DNA of 13,940 bases from JAJTHJ01 sp046316025 (GCA_046316025.1 JBKCXU010000057.1:1-13940), one strand, 5' to 3'. Counted from the stretch's first letter, positions 1 through 10,621 are shown. Notes: generated from the sequence alone by a model not told the origin. Translations and numbers: made by a program.

Positions 1-2507
<2,507 letters not shown>

Positions 2508-2511
<4 letters not shown>

Positions 2512-4454
2512 TCCCCGGGCCTGCCGCGCTCGGGCGCGTGCTGCAAGCGGCCGGCGCCGACCGAGCCGCGCTGCGCGCGCTGGCGGCGGGCGTGCTGGTT
2601 GCGGCGGCGACCGACGTGGTCGTGTTCGTCGCCGCGCAGCGCGCGCTCGGCGGGCTTGAGGCAGCGCAGGCGCTGGCGTTTGCGACGGCGACCGCGCTGG
2701 GCGCGTCGGCGACGGTTCGCGCCGCCCGCAGTGCCGCAGTGCGCTGGCGCGTCGGCGCGGTTGTCGTCCTCCTGCTACTTGCCTATGCGCTGCGCGCGGG
2801 CGTGCTGAGCCTGCTGGTCGAGCAGGGCGGCTGGCCGGCAGCGCTGGCGGTGTTGCCGTCCACGGCAACGGGCGCGGCGGTGCTTTTCGCGGGCGGCGCT
2901 CTCTTTGCGGTCGGCAACCGGCCTTGGGCCGCGCAAGGCGAGCAGCGCTGGGTCGTTGCAGCCGCCTTTGCGCTGCTCTACAGCCTAGCGCTGCGGCTCG
3001 TCTATCTGGATCAGCTCGAACTGACACCGCAGGAGGCGTACTACTGGAACTTCGCCCGCCATCTGGATATCGGCTACCTCGACCATCCGCCGCTGGTGGC
3101 CTGGCTGATCGCCGCGTCCACGGCCTTCGGCGGCGGGGAATTCTGGGTGCGACTGCCGGCCGTCGCGTCATCGCTGGTGGCGGTCTACTTCGCGACGCGC
3201 TTGGCGCGCGACGTGGGCAGCCCGTCGCTCGCCGCCCGCAGCGCACTGCTTGCGACGCTGCTGCCGTTCTTCTTCGGCATCGGCGCGATGATGACGCCCG
3301 ATGCGCCGCTGACGGCCGCGTGGGCCGCGGCCTTGTACTTCCTGCACCGCGCGCTGCTGCGCGACCAAGGGCGCGCCTGGCTCGGCGCCGGGGCGGCGAT
3401 CGGCGCTGGCATGCTCGCCAAGTACACGATGATCCTGGTGCCGTTGGCGGTGCTGGCGTTCATGGTCGTCGATGCTCGCGCGCGGCGCGCGCTTTTCTCT
3501 CATTGGCCCTGGGCGGGTGCGCTGCTGGCGCTGGCGCTGTTCTCGCCGGTGGTGCTGTGGAACGTGCAGCACGACTGGGCCTCGTTTACCTTCCAGGGCG
3601 CGCGACGGCTGGCGACCGAGTCGAAGACCTTCGGCCTGCATCTTTTTGCCGCCTTCCTTCTGCTGGTGGTGACGCCGTGGGGCATCGTCGGGCTGCTTCG
3701 TGGCTGGGCGCGTGCGCGTCCAGCGGCCAGTGGCGAGGCGGTGGACCGCCGAGCGGCGCAGTTTCTCGTGCTCTTCGTGCTCGTGCCGCTGCTGCCGCTG
3801 GTGGTGACGAGCGTGTGGACCGAAACCAAGTTCCACTGGACCGGGCCGGTGTGGCTGGCGGCGCTGCCGCTGATGGCACTGACCTTCACTGTCCCGGCGC
3901 GACCGGCGCGGATAGACCGTCCGCTCGCTGCCAGTTGGCCGCCGCTGCTGGCAGTGCTGTTGTCGCTGTACGCAGTCTTGTTGTTCTACTACCCGGTGTA
4001 TGGCATCGGCGGTCTGCACGCGCATCACCGCTACGTGGAAACCGGTTGGCGCGAATTGCGCGCACAGGTGCAGCAGATCGAAGACCGCGTGGTGCAGGAA
4101 ACCGGCCGCCGGCCGGCGCTGATCGGCCTGGACAAGCACAACCTGGCGAGCGAAGTGGCCTACTACGACCCGCGCGGCGACGGCCACCGCGACACTGCCA
4201 GCCGCAACATCGTCTTCGACGAGACCGCGCTGATGTATGAGTTCTGGTTTTCGCCGCGGGACTTTGCCGGGCAGGACTTGCTGCTGGTGGCCTGCCGGCG
4301 CGAGCAGATCGAAGATGCGCGCGTGCCGCCGCAGGCGCAACGCCTGGGGCCGGTCGAGGTGCTGGCCGCCGCGGGCGGCCGGCGCGAGTGCTACGCGCGT
4401 GTGCTGTACGGCTTCACGCCGGCGGCGACGTCAAATGCGCCGGTGCAACCATAA
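2508..4454 (+). CDS. GT39-family membrane glycosyltransferase (ArnT/PMT-like) with an N-terminal membrane extension
   Basis: Polytopic inner-membrane GT-C enzyme of the PMT/ArnT type. The family moves a sugar from a polyprenyl-phosphate carrier to a lipid, glycan or protein on the periplasmic side; the substrate here is unknown. The diagnostic first periplasmic loop is at residues 170-195: TPQEAYYW, then HLDIGYLDHPPLVAWL. About ten further hydrophobic helices follow to about residue 500, then a soluble C-terminal region of about 150 residues. Residues 20-140 form an extra membrane block of about four helices ahead of the catalytic domain, with a pattern like a degenerate GtrA domain. The chosen start is TTG 2508, which overlaps the clpB TGA by 4 nt (translational coupling); GTG 2538 is an alternative. 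No strong ribosome binding site is seen. The 3' end overlaps the convergent gtrA-like gene by 24 bp. Family call firm, start less so. Confidence 0.88.
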
Positions 4455-4919
4455 CCGCAGTCGGTCGAACGTCCACAAGTCGTTACTGACGAAGTTGAAA
4501 AGGCTGGCCACCACGATGGCGATGGCGTTGGCGATCAGGTAACGAAAGTGCGTGACCAGCAGATTGGACAGCACGAATTGCAGCGCGATGCCGATCCAGC
4601 AGGCGAGCGCGTATTGGCCGAACTGCAACGGCAGCGTGCGGCCGATCAGCGCCCGCCGGTCGCCCCAGGTCCAGGCGCGGTTCCAGGCGAAGTTGTTGAT
4701 CGTCGCCAGCAGGATGGCGAGCGCCAGCGAGACGTTCAGGCGCAGGCGGTCGGGCTCGACCGAGCGGAAGAGCCACTCTTGCCCGGCGTAGACGACCGCC
4801 ATATTCACCACCGCACCGGAAGCGCCGACCAGGCAGAACTTGACGAAGCGCCACGGTACGTAACGGGCCATCCACGGCGGAAAGCGGTCGTGGCCGCGGC
4901 GGCGCGGCGCATCAGTCAT
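4431..4919 (-). CDS. GtrA-like four-helix membrane protein
   Basis: 162-residue protein of the GtrA family, small inner-membrane proteins thought to move polyprenyl-phosphate-linked sugars across the membrane or assist in that step. Four hydrophobic segments are visible (about 27-48, 60-80, 98-118, 124-145). The two family repeats end in the expected aromatic/Asn motifs, NNFAWNRAWTW after helix 2 and FNFVSNDLWTF after helix 4. The ATG at 4919-4917 overlaps the end of the upstream GT9 gene by 8 nt (ATGACTGA), so it is probably translated by coupling; there is no independent Shine-Dalgarno. It is the last gene of the minus-strand operon and runs head-on into the GT39 gene. A GtrB-type GT2 glycosyltransferase, the usual partner that loads the carrier, is not in the window. 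Confidence 0.92.
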   Translation of the reverse strand: MTDAPRRRGHDRFPPWMARYVPWRFVKFCLVGASGAVVNMAVVYAGQEWLFRSVEPDRLRLNVSLALAILLATINNFAWNRAWTWGDRRALIGRTLPLQFGQYALACWIGIALQFVLSNLLVTHFRYLIANAIAIVVASLFNFVSNDLWTFDRLRLWLHRRI

Positions 4920-6177
4920 CGGCTTGCGCCGTTGCCGCGGAAAGGAACTGCCGCGCCTTGGCGAGCACCGCCGCCGGGCCGATCTGCTTCAGGCATTGGT
5001 TGTCGCCGTCGCAGGGCGAGTTGCGATGGTTGTACGCCGTCAGGCAGGGCGAGCACGGCAGGGCCTGGTAGAACACGTGCGCGTTGGGCGCGTGCGAGCC
5101 GTACAGCAGAGGCGTTTCCGGGCCGAAGAGGGCAATGGTCGGCGTTGGCGTCAGAGCGGCAAACTGGCCGGGCCCGCCGTCATTGGTGACGAGCAGGTCG
5201 GCGGCACGGATCAGCGCCAGCAGTTCGCGCAGGGAGCGGGTGTACCCGGCCAGACTCACGCAGTGCGGGCTGCCGACGCGGGCAGCCAGTTCTTCGGCGA
5301 GCGGCCGATCGACGTTCAGTCCGGTCAGCCCTATCGCGTTGCCGTCGCCCGCCAGGGCCGTGCACAGTTCGGCGAAGTGCGCCAGCGGCCAGGCGCGGAT
5401 CGGCAGGATGCCGCCGCCCGGATACACCAGCACCAGGCGCCGCCCGCGCAGCGCCGGAAAGTCGCGGTGAAGCTTGTCGGCCGCGGCGGCGACCTCACCC
5501 GGTGCGAACTCGAACGGCGGTGCCGCGAGCGGCACCTCGGTAACGGCCGCCTTGGCCAGCGGCCGCGCGCTCGCGCCGATCGCGTCGATCAGCACCAGAA
5601 ACTGGCGCGAGATGTGCTGGCAGGGGTTGTACAGAACGGGCCGGTTGATGTAGCTGCCGCGATACAAACCCTCCTGCGTGCCGCGCTCGAAGCCGACCCG
5701 CACCGCCGCGCCGGACAGGTAGGCAAGAATGCTGCCGATCCGCGCAAAGAGTTCGCAGTCGATCGCCACGTCCGGACGCAGCCGCCAGAGCGTGCGCAAG
5801 GCGCGCCAGAGGGTGGCGACGAGACGACCGGCCGAACGGTCGTCGATCTCGATGGCGCCGGCGTCGGCGGCCGCGCGCACCAGCCCCAGCGCCTCGCGGT
5901 TCTTGGCAAACAGCACAAAGTGCAACTCGCTTGCCGGGTAGCGCCGGCGCAGCCGCTCGAACATGGCGTGGGCCAGCACCAGGCTGCCCATTTCGGAAAG
6001 CAGAATCACGACGATCCGGCGCGGCCCCGTGGCCGGGTCGAAGGGCGCGCGCTGCGGCCGCAGCCGCTCGACGAGCGACAGCAGAGCGCATACGGGGATA
6101 CCGACGCTGCGGTCGATCAGGCGCTGGACGGCGATGTTCAACGTGTGCACCTCGGCGGGCGTGGCGGCGCCCGCCAC
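4912..6177 (-). CDS. Glycosyltransferase family 9 protein (heptosyltransferase-like)
   Basis: 421-residue GT-B fold enzyme of the GT9 (heptosyltransferase) family, which builds lipopolysaccharide core or related surface glycans from nucleotide-sugar donors at the cytoplasmic face. The N-terminal Rossmann start RRIVVILLSEMGS is at 53-65. The second domain opens with VLVYPGGG (249-256). The family donor-site segment LVTNDGGPGQFAAL is at 329-342, followed by IALFGPETP. A cysteine set C-x2-C-x10-C-x5-C (375, 378, 389, 395) near the C-terminus is seen in a subgroup of GT9 proteins and may bind metal or form disulfides. The start used is GTG 6177, 6 nt after the DUF2863 stop; GTG 6150 is an alternative that removes nine residues. 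Its stop overlaps the gtrA-like start. The acceptor is unknown; it need not transfer heptose. Confidence 0.9.
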   Translation of the reverse strand: MAGAATPAEVHTLNIAVQRLIDRSVGIPVCALLSLVERLRPQRAPFDPATGPRRIVVILLSEMGSLVLAHAMFERLRRRYPASELHFVLFAKNREALGLVRAAADAGAIEIDDRSAGRLVATLWRALRTLWRLRPDVAIDCELFARIGSILAYLSGAAVRVGFERGTQEGLYRGSYINRPVLYNPCQHISRQFLVLIDAIGASARPLAKAAVTEVPLAAPPFEFAPGEVAAAADKLHRDFPALRGRRLVLVYPGGGILPIRAWPLAHFAELCTALAGDGNAIGLTGLNVDRPLAEELAARVGSPHCVSLAGYTRSLRELLALIRAADLLVTNDGGPGQFAALTPTPTIALFGPETPLLYGSHAPNAHVFYQALPCSPCLTAYNHRNSPCDGDNQCLKQIGPAAVLAKARQFLSAATAQADD

Positions 6178-6183
6178 GCCCGC

Positions 6184-7365
6184 TCAGTGCAGCGGTGCCG
6201 CGGGCTGCTCTTCGCCGTCTTCCGGCTGCTCGGTGTGCACCGAATGCCCGGCCGGGTTGGGGAACATCGGCGCGCCGCAATCGTCGCAATACTCCAGCGG
6301 AAAGCGGTGCGCGTGGGCGGTCACGCGGGTGACGCCGAGCTGGCGCAGCGCGGCCTCGATTTCCTCCTGCGCCGCTTCTTCGTCGTCGCCGAGCAGCGGC
6401 CAGACCACGCCTTCGACGACGGTGTCTTCATTGCCGGTGGGGCCGATGCCGATCCGCATCTCTTCGACGCGCTTGTCTTCGTAGGCGGCGATCGTCGCTT
6501 GCAGGACGGACGCCTCAAGGTTGAACGTGAGCTTGAGGAAGGCCACCGCCGCCTCCAGCGAGAAACCACGCAGTTCGCGATCGCCGTCGCGCAGCGCCGC
6601 GTGGAAGGCCACCGGCGCCAGCACGCGATAGCGGCAGCCGGTGAGCACGGGCTTCAACACGTTGGCGGTCTGCTCGCCAAAGGTTTCCAGCGCCGCGGTC
6701 TTGGCGTCCGGGTCCACGCCCGGCTGCTGCCAGTGAAAGAGCGCCTGCCCCTGCGGCGCGACGAAAGCGGCCAGCAGATAGCGCGTGTCGGCCAGCATCG
6801 CCACCGGTTCGCGCAGGCTCTTGGGGTCGATCTTCAGGCGCTGGCCTTGGGCGGCGGCAGCAAACGCGCGTTGGGCGAATTCATGTACCTCGCCGAAGGA
6901 GTCCGGCAACTGGTCGATGGCAAAGAGTGCGTCGGCCACCGCAACGCGCACACCGCGCGCGGCCAGATGCGCGGTCAACTGCGTGGTCGCGTTGTCCAGC
7001 ACCGCGCTCGACACCGGGCCTGCCGGCAGCTTGTAGCGCGACCAGGCGAGCAACGGCAGCGCCAGCAGCAGCGCGTCGTGCGGCGCGCCGTCGATGTCGA
7101 GGGTGGCACTTTCGGCGCAGGCTTCGGCCAAGTCGGCCAGTTCTTCGTAGGCGCGGCCGTCGTCGCGCGCCAGCTGGTCGAGCGCCGCGTCGATGTCGGC
7201 ATCGGCGCCGCGTGCCAGGCGGTCGTTCAGCAGCTCGGTCAGGCGGCGCTGCCAGAGGTCGTCTTCGAGGCGGCTGCTCGACTCGGCCAGCCGCCGCGCC
7301 AGCTTGCCGAGCGTGGCGGCGTCGGCCGATTGGCGGGCGCGCGAGATAAAGCGATTGCGTCGCAT
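6184..7365 (-). CDS. DUF2863 family protein
   Basis: 393-residue soluble protein that I recognise as DUF2863, a family of unknown function found mainly in Betaproteobacteria. The N-terminus is basic (MRRNRFISRARQ) and followed by helix-rich acidic sequence. The middle has the family-like stretches LLALPLLAWSRYKLPAGP and LADTRYLLAAFVAPQG. The C-terminal part has EYCDDCGAPMFPNPAGH with C360-x2-C363 and a nearby His, like half of a zinc ribbon, then an acidic, Pro-rich tail. There is no signal peptide or membrane helix, so it is probably cytoplasmic. It is the first gene of the DUF2863-GT9-gtrA run, with a 6-nt gap to GT9, which argues for co-transcription but does not show a role in glycan synthesis. 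ATG 7365 fits the family N-terminus; only a weak GGGAA lies upstream. Confidence 0.88.
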   Translation of the reverse strand: MRRNRFISRARQSADAATLGKLARRLAESSSRLEDDLWQRRLTELLNDRLARGADADIDAALDQLARDDGRAYEELADLAEACAESATLDIDGAPHDALLLALPLLAWSRYKLPAGPVSSAVLDNATTQLTAHLAARGVRVAVADALFAIDQLPDSFGEVHEFAQRAFAAAAQGQRLKIDPKSLREPVAMLADTRYLLAAFVAPQGQALFHWQQPGVDPDAKTAALETFGEQTANVLKPVLTGCRYRVLAPVAFHAALRDGDRELRGFSLEAAVAFLKLTFNLEASVLQATIAAYEDKRVEEMRIGIGPTGNEDTVVEGVVWPLLGDDEEAAQEEIEAALRQLGVTRVTAHAHRFPLEYCDDCGAPMFPNPAGHSVHTEQPEDGEEQPAAPLH

Positions 7366-7400
7366 TAGGGTGAGTTCCCGGTGCGTTGAAGCGGGCCGCG

Positions 7401-7406
7401 ATTATC
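7401..7406 (-). promoter_or_regulatory. Possible -10 box for the DUF2863-GT9-gtrA operon
   Basis: Read on the minus strand this is GATAAT (five of six to TATAAT), about 36 nt upstream of the DUF2863 ATG. No good -35 is seen. The -35 position falls inside the terminal inverted repeat of the neighbouring element, so the element may supply or disrupt upstream promoter sequence. Assigned by similarity only. Confidence 0.3.
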
Positions 7407-7414
7407 CCACCCTA

Positions 7415-7597
7415 GTGTCCCGACCCATGAGTTTCGAAGCATCGCCGCGAGCGCACCGGGTCGTCGCGCACAACAATGGCGAAATCGGCGCCAGACGCGA
7501 AGCCGCGCGCAGCCGGGTTGGGAACCCGGCGAGCACGGCGACAAAGTATGGCGGCGTTTCTCGCCATTGCTGTTTCGGAACTCGTGGGTCGGGACAC
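7415..7597. repeat. MITE-like element with 24-bp terminal inverted repeats
   Basis: The left end (7415-7438) starts GTGTCCCGACCCA and the right end (7574-7597) is its inverse, with two mismatches in 24 bp. A second inverted pair lies inside: AACAATGGCGAAA... from 7472 and its imperfect complement ending CTCGCCATTGCT near 7572. The centre is a perfect 8-bp hairpin with a GGG loop (7512-7530, GCCGGGTT/AACCCGGC). The left arm has about 30 bp extra, so the whole can fold as an imperfect cruciform. Short ORFs through it look non-coding. It is small, has no transposase and fills an intergenic gap, as a non-autonomous MITE would. CTAG occurs just outside both ends (7412-7415 and 7602-7605) but is not cleanly adjacent, so no target duplication is claimed. 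It could instead be an intergenic repeat of the REP/BIME type. Confidence 0.6.
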
Positions 7598-7601
7598 CGG
7601 G

Positions 7602-9317
7602 CTAGTCGAGCCGGCCGATCCGCGGCAGCGGGTCGGGCGCCAGCGGCTGCGTGCGCGAGGCTTGCCGCAGGTAGTCCACCAGTGCATCGACGTCGAGCGG
7701 GCCGCCGGCGGCGTCGGTGCCGGCGCGCAAGCCCACGAAGCCGTCGCCGCCGTCGGCGAGGTAGCTGTTCACCGTCACGCGGTAGCGCCCCTCCGGCTGC
7801 ACCGGCGCGCCGTCCAGCAGCAGCGAGGCGGGGTCGATCCGCTTGCCCCAGGGGGCGGCCGCGCGCCAGGCGTAGGTGAGCCCGCGCGAGGGCTGGAGAA
7901 ACCGCACCCGCTCCGGATTGCTGCGGTTCCATTGCGCTTCGAGCAGCGCGCGCAATTGCGCGCCGGTCAGCGTCAGCGTGACGAGCGTGTTGCCGAAGGG
8001 TTGCATTGCAAAGGCATCGCCATAGGTCACCGCGCCGCCGCCGCGCGGGCGCAGGTCGGTGCGGATGCCGCCGGGGTTGGTGAAGGCGATCTGTGCGCCG
8101 TTGGCCTGCGTTGCGGCCAGTTGCGCGTCGGCGATCAGGCGCCCGGCCGGACTGTCGCCGCCGGCGTCCGGCACGCGGACGAACGCTGCGGCGATCCGCC
8201 CGGCCGGTCTTTGTGCCAGCGGCTCGGCGCGCTGGCGGTAGTGCTCGACCAGCGCCAGCACCTGTGCATCCGGCGCCAGCGGCGGGTAGGCGGCGCGCAG
8301 GGCCGGCTCCGTGCTGCCACCGTTGGGAAGCGGCTCGTTTCGGGCGCGGGTCTGGCCGCGCAGCACGCGGCCGCTGGCGCGGTCGATGGCGAGATCGATC
8401 ACCGACAGCAGGCGACCGTGGGCGCCGGCCTGGATCACCGTGCGGCCATCGATGGCGCACAGATAGGCACGATGGGTGTGCCCGGACAGCACGGCGTCGA
8501 TGGCGGGATCGAGCCGCTTCTCGATCTCGAAGATCTCGCCACGCGGGTTGTCGCAGGCGTTGATGCCGCCGTCGGCCTCGCCGCCCTCATGAATCACTGC
8601 GATCAGCACGCCGACGCCGGCCTCGCGCAGGCGGCGCGCCTCGCGGTTGATGGCTTCCGCTTCGGGCAGGAAGCGCCAGCCGCGGATACCCGCCGGCATG
8701 ACGATGCCCGGGGTGGCGCGGGTGACCGCGCCGATGAAGCCGACCTGCACGCCGTCGACCGTCTTGACCACCGAGGCGGCAAAGAGCGGTTGGCCGTCGC
8801 GGTCGACGACGTTGGCGGCGATGAACGGGAACTTCGCCCCCGCGTAGCGGCCCATAGGATGCTGGCAGGTCGCCGCGGCGCCACGCGGGGCCGCGATGCA
8901 GCCGCCCCCGACCAGCCGGCGCAGCTCATCGACCCCGTTGTCGAACTCGTGATTGCCGACGGCGTTCAGGTCGAGGCCGATCAGGTTCATCGCCTCGATG
9001 GTCGGCTCGTCGTGAAACAGTGCGGAAACCAAAGGCGAGGCGCCGATCAGATCGCCGCTGGAGACGACGACACTCGCCGGCACTTCGCGCCGCAGCTGCG
9101 CGATGCGGGTCGCGAGGTACGCGGCGCCGCCCGAGCGCAGCGCAAGCTGGCGGGTCGGATCGGCGGGGTCGGGCACCGGCACCGTCAGTTCGCCCGCTTC
9201 CAGGTGGCCGTGAAAGTCGTTGAACGCGATCACCCGCAGGCGCAGCGGCTCGGCGGCGGACGTAGCCAGCGGCAGCGCGAGCAGCAGAGCAAGCAGGTAC
9301 CGGACGATGTGGGGCAT
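7602..9317 (-). CDS. Secreted 5'-nucleotidase / 2',3'-cyclic phosphodiesterase (UshA-like metallophosphatase)
   Basis: 571-residue periplasmic phosphoesterase that removes phosphate from extracellular nucleotides for nucleoside and phosphate scavenging. A signal peptide covers 1-22 (basic start, Leu/Ala core, ATSAA before EP). The dinuclear-metal domain has NDFHGH (33-38), GDLIGASP (88-95), GNHEFDNG (121-128), IHEGG (242-246) and SGHTH (278-282). The C-terminal substrate-binding domain has NPGGIRTDL (414-422), YGDAFAMQPFGN, and NSYLADGGDGF near the end. All metal ligands expected for the family are present. Start: ATG 9317 has GAGG 7 nt upstream, while ATG 9323 has it only 1 nt away; longer upstream reading is not protein-like. 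Family members are usually 500-650 residues. Divergent from the MFS gene. The exact nucleotide preference is not readable from sequence. Confidence 0.93.
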   Translation of the reverse strand: MPHIVRYLLALLLALPLATSAAEPLRLRVIAFNDFHGHLEAGELTVPVPDPADPTRQLALRSGGAAYLATRIAQLRREVPASVVVSSGDLIGASPLVSALFHDEPTIEAMNLIGLDLNAVGNHEFDNGVDELRRLVGGGCIAAPRGAAATCQHPMGRYAGAKFPFIAANVVDRDGQPLFAASVVKTVDGVQVGFIGAVTRATPGIVMPAGIRGWRFLPEAEAINREARRLREAGVGVLIAVIHEGGEADGGINACDNPRGEIFEIEKRLDPAIDAVLSGHTHRAYLCAIDGRTVIQAGAHGRLLSVIDLAIDRASGRVLRGQTRARNEPLPNGGSTEPALRAAYPPLAPDAQVLALVEHYRQRAEPLAQRPAGRIAAAFVRVPDAGGDSPAGRLIADAQLAATQANGAQIAFTNPGGIRTDLRPRGGGAVTYGDAFAMQPFGNTLVTLTLTGAQLRALLEAQWNRSNPERVRFLQPSRGLTYAWRAAAPWGKRIDPASLLLDGAPVQPEGRYRVTVNSYLADGGDGFVGLRAGTDAAGGPLDVDALVDYLRQASRTQPLAPDPLPRIGRLD

Positions 9318-9324
9318 CGACATG

Positions 9325-9328
9325 CCTC
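9325..9328 (-). promoter_or_regulatory. Shine-Dalgarno that selects the nucleotidase start
   Basis: GAGG on the minus strand, 7 nt from ATG 9317 but only 1 nt from ATG 9323. This favours the inner ATG, giving a protein that begins MPHIVRYLL. Confidence 0.6.
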
Positions 9329-9375
9329 GAAGCGATCGCGCATTATCGACGCCTCCTGCTGCTAAATTGCCTCGC

Positions 9376-10611
9376 ATGAGCAGCGCCGCGCTGTCCCCGC
9401 CGCTGGCCCGCGATGCCGAGGTGATAGGCCTCGTCGGGCTGGCGCACGGCACCTCGCACTTCTTTCACCTGATGCTGCCGCCGCTTTTCCCGTGGCTGAT
9501 GCGGGACTTCGGCCTGAACTTCACGCAGGTCGGCCTTCTGATGACGGTGTTCTTCATCGTCAGCGGCGTCGGCCAGGCGTTGGCGGGTTTCGTCGTCGAT
9601 CGCCTCGGCGCGCGGCCGGTGCTGTTTTTCGGCGTCGGCACGCTGGCCGCGTCCGGCGCGCTGCTGGGGCTCGCGGGCAGCTACGGCGGCTTGATCGCGG
9701 CGGCGGCGGTCGCGGGCTTGGGCAACAGCGTGTTCCACCCGGTGGACTTCACGCTGCTCAACCATCGCGTCTCGACCCCAAGGCTCGGGCACGCGTTCTC
9801 GATGCACGGGCTGTCGGGCAACCTCGGCTGGGCCGCCGCGCCGGTGTTCATGACCGCGATCGCCGCAGCAACCGACTGGCATGTCGCTGGCTTTGCCGCG
9901 GCCGGCGTGGCCTTGGCGGTGCTGGCGCTGCTCGTCTTCCGTCGCGACGTGCTCGACGACCGCGCCGCTGCCGCGGTGGTCGCGCCCAAGGAAGTCGCCG
10001 CAGGCGGGCAACTCGACTTTCTGCGCTCGGGCGCGGTGTGGATGTGTTTTGTGTTTTTCTTTCTCGTGACTGGCGCCTTTGGGATCCTGCAAAGCTTCGG
10101 GCCGTCGATCCTCAATCACGTCTATGGCGTGTCGCTCGAATTGGCCGCAGGTGGGCTGACCGCGTATCTGCTGGGCAGTGCGGCGGGGATGGTGGCGGGC
10201 GGGCTTGTCGCCGCGCGCCTGGACAACAGCGACAGCGCCATTGCGGTTGCGCTCGCCTCGGCGGCGTCGGTGGCGATGCTGCTTGCCAGTGGTGCCGCGC
10301 CCGCTTGGGGGCTGCTGCCGCTGATGGCGCTGATGGGCTTTGGCGTCGGCGTGGCGGGTCCCAACCGCGATTTGCTGGTGCGCAAAGCCGCCACCGCGCG
10401 CTTCGGCAAGGCGTCCTATGGACGTGTGTATGGCTTCGTTTACTCGGGGCTGGATCTGGGCTTGGCTGTCTCGCCGATCGTGTTTGGCCCGCTGCTCGAC
10501 GCCGGCCACTTCCGGGCGGCGCTGGCGGGCGTGGCCGTGTTGCAGGTCGCCGCTTTGCTGAGTGCGCTGCGCGTGGGGCGCGGGGTGCGTCAAGCGGCGC
10601 CGCCTGTTTGA
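9376..10611 (+). CDS. MFS transporter (12-helix, possibly Fsr-like exporter)
   Basis: 411-residue inner-membrane major facilitator with two six-helix halves separated by a charged central loop (about 195-218). The loop between helices 2 and 3 has the MFS motif-A-like GFVVDRLGARPVLFFG (about 72-87). The GLGNSVFHPVDF segment and the HGTSHFFH opening resemble the fosmidomycin-resistance (Fsr) branch, so efflux of a small organic compound is possible; the substrate is unknown. ATG 9376 matches the family N-terminus; the open frame upstream to 9220 lies over the nucleotidase signal region and is not MFS-like. No clear Shine-Dalgarno precedes it, and only 58 bp separate it from the divergent nucleotidase start, so its promoter may lie within that gap and the leader must be short. 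rraA follows 10 nt downstream in the same operon. Confidence 0.88.
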   Translation: MSSAALSPPLARDAEVIGLVGLAHGTSHFFHLMLPPLFPWLMRDFGLNFTQVGLLMTVFFIVSGVGQALAGFVVDRLGARPVLFFGVGTLAASGALLGLAGSYGGLIAAAAVAGLGNSVFHPVDFTLLNHRVSTPRLGHAFSMHGLSGNLGWAAAPVFMTAIAAATDWHVAGFAAAGVALAVLALLVFRRDVLDDRAAAAVVAPKEVAAGGQLDFLRSGAVWMCFVFFFLVTGAFGILQSFGPSILNHVYGVSLELAAGGLTAYLLGSAAGMVAGGLVAARLDNSDSAIAVALASAASVAMLLASGAAPAWGLLPLMALMGFGVGVAGPNRDLLVRKAATARFGKASYGRVYGFVYSGLDLGLAVSPIVFGPLLDAGHFRAALAGVAVLQVAALLSALRVGRGVRQAAPPV

Positions 10612-10621
10612 GGAGCTTTCA

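Noticed and set aside
4912..7365. New defence or secretion system formed by DUF2863, GT9 and GtrA
   Set aside because: No nuclease, toxin, NTPase or secretion component is present; the parts fit envelope glycan synthesis plus an unrelated or unknown protein.
4924..7368. Very long plus-strand open frame (814 codons) opposite the GT9 and DUF2863 genes
   Set aside because: It is antisense to two recognisable protein families, its product is a low-complexity Arg/Gln/Gly/Val mix with no domain, and long antisense frames are common in GC-rich DNA.
7412..7605. CTAG target-site duplication flanking the MITE-like element
   Set aside because: The two CTAG copies are not immediately adjacent to the repeat ends in a symmetric way; the right copy is part of the nucleotidase stop region, so it may be chance.
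7476..9365. 629-codon plus-strand open frame opposite the nucleotidase
   Set aside because: It is antisense to a gene with all metallophosphatase motifs and a signal peptide; the product is compositionally biased with no recognisable fold.
9220..9375. Longer N-terminus for the MFS protein
   Set aside because: The added residues are Arg/Ser-rich, unlike a membrane transporter, and overlap the divergent gene; the family N-terminus begins at 9376.
9318..9452. Longer N-terminus for the nucleotidase (open frame to 9452)
   Set aside because: It would bury the signal peptide, overlap the MFS start, and ignore the GAGG placed correctly for ATG 9317.
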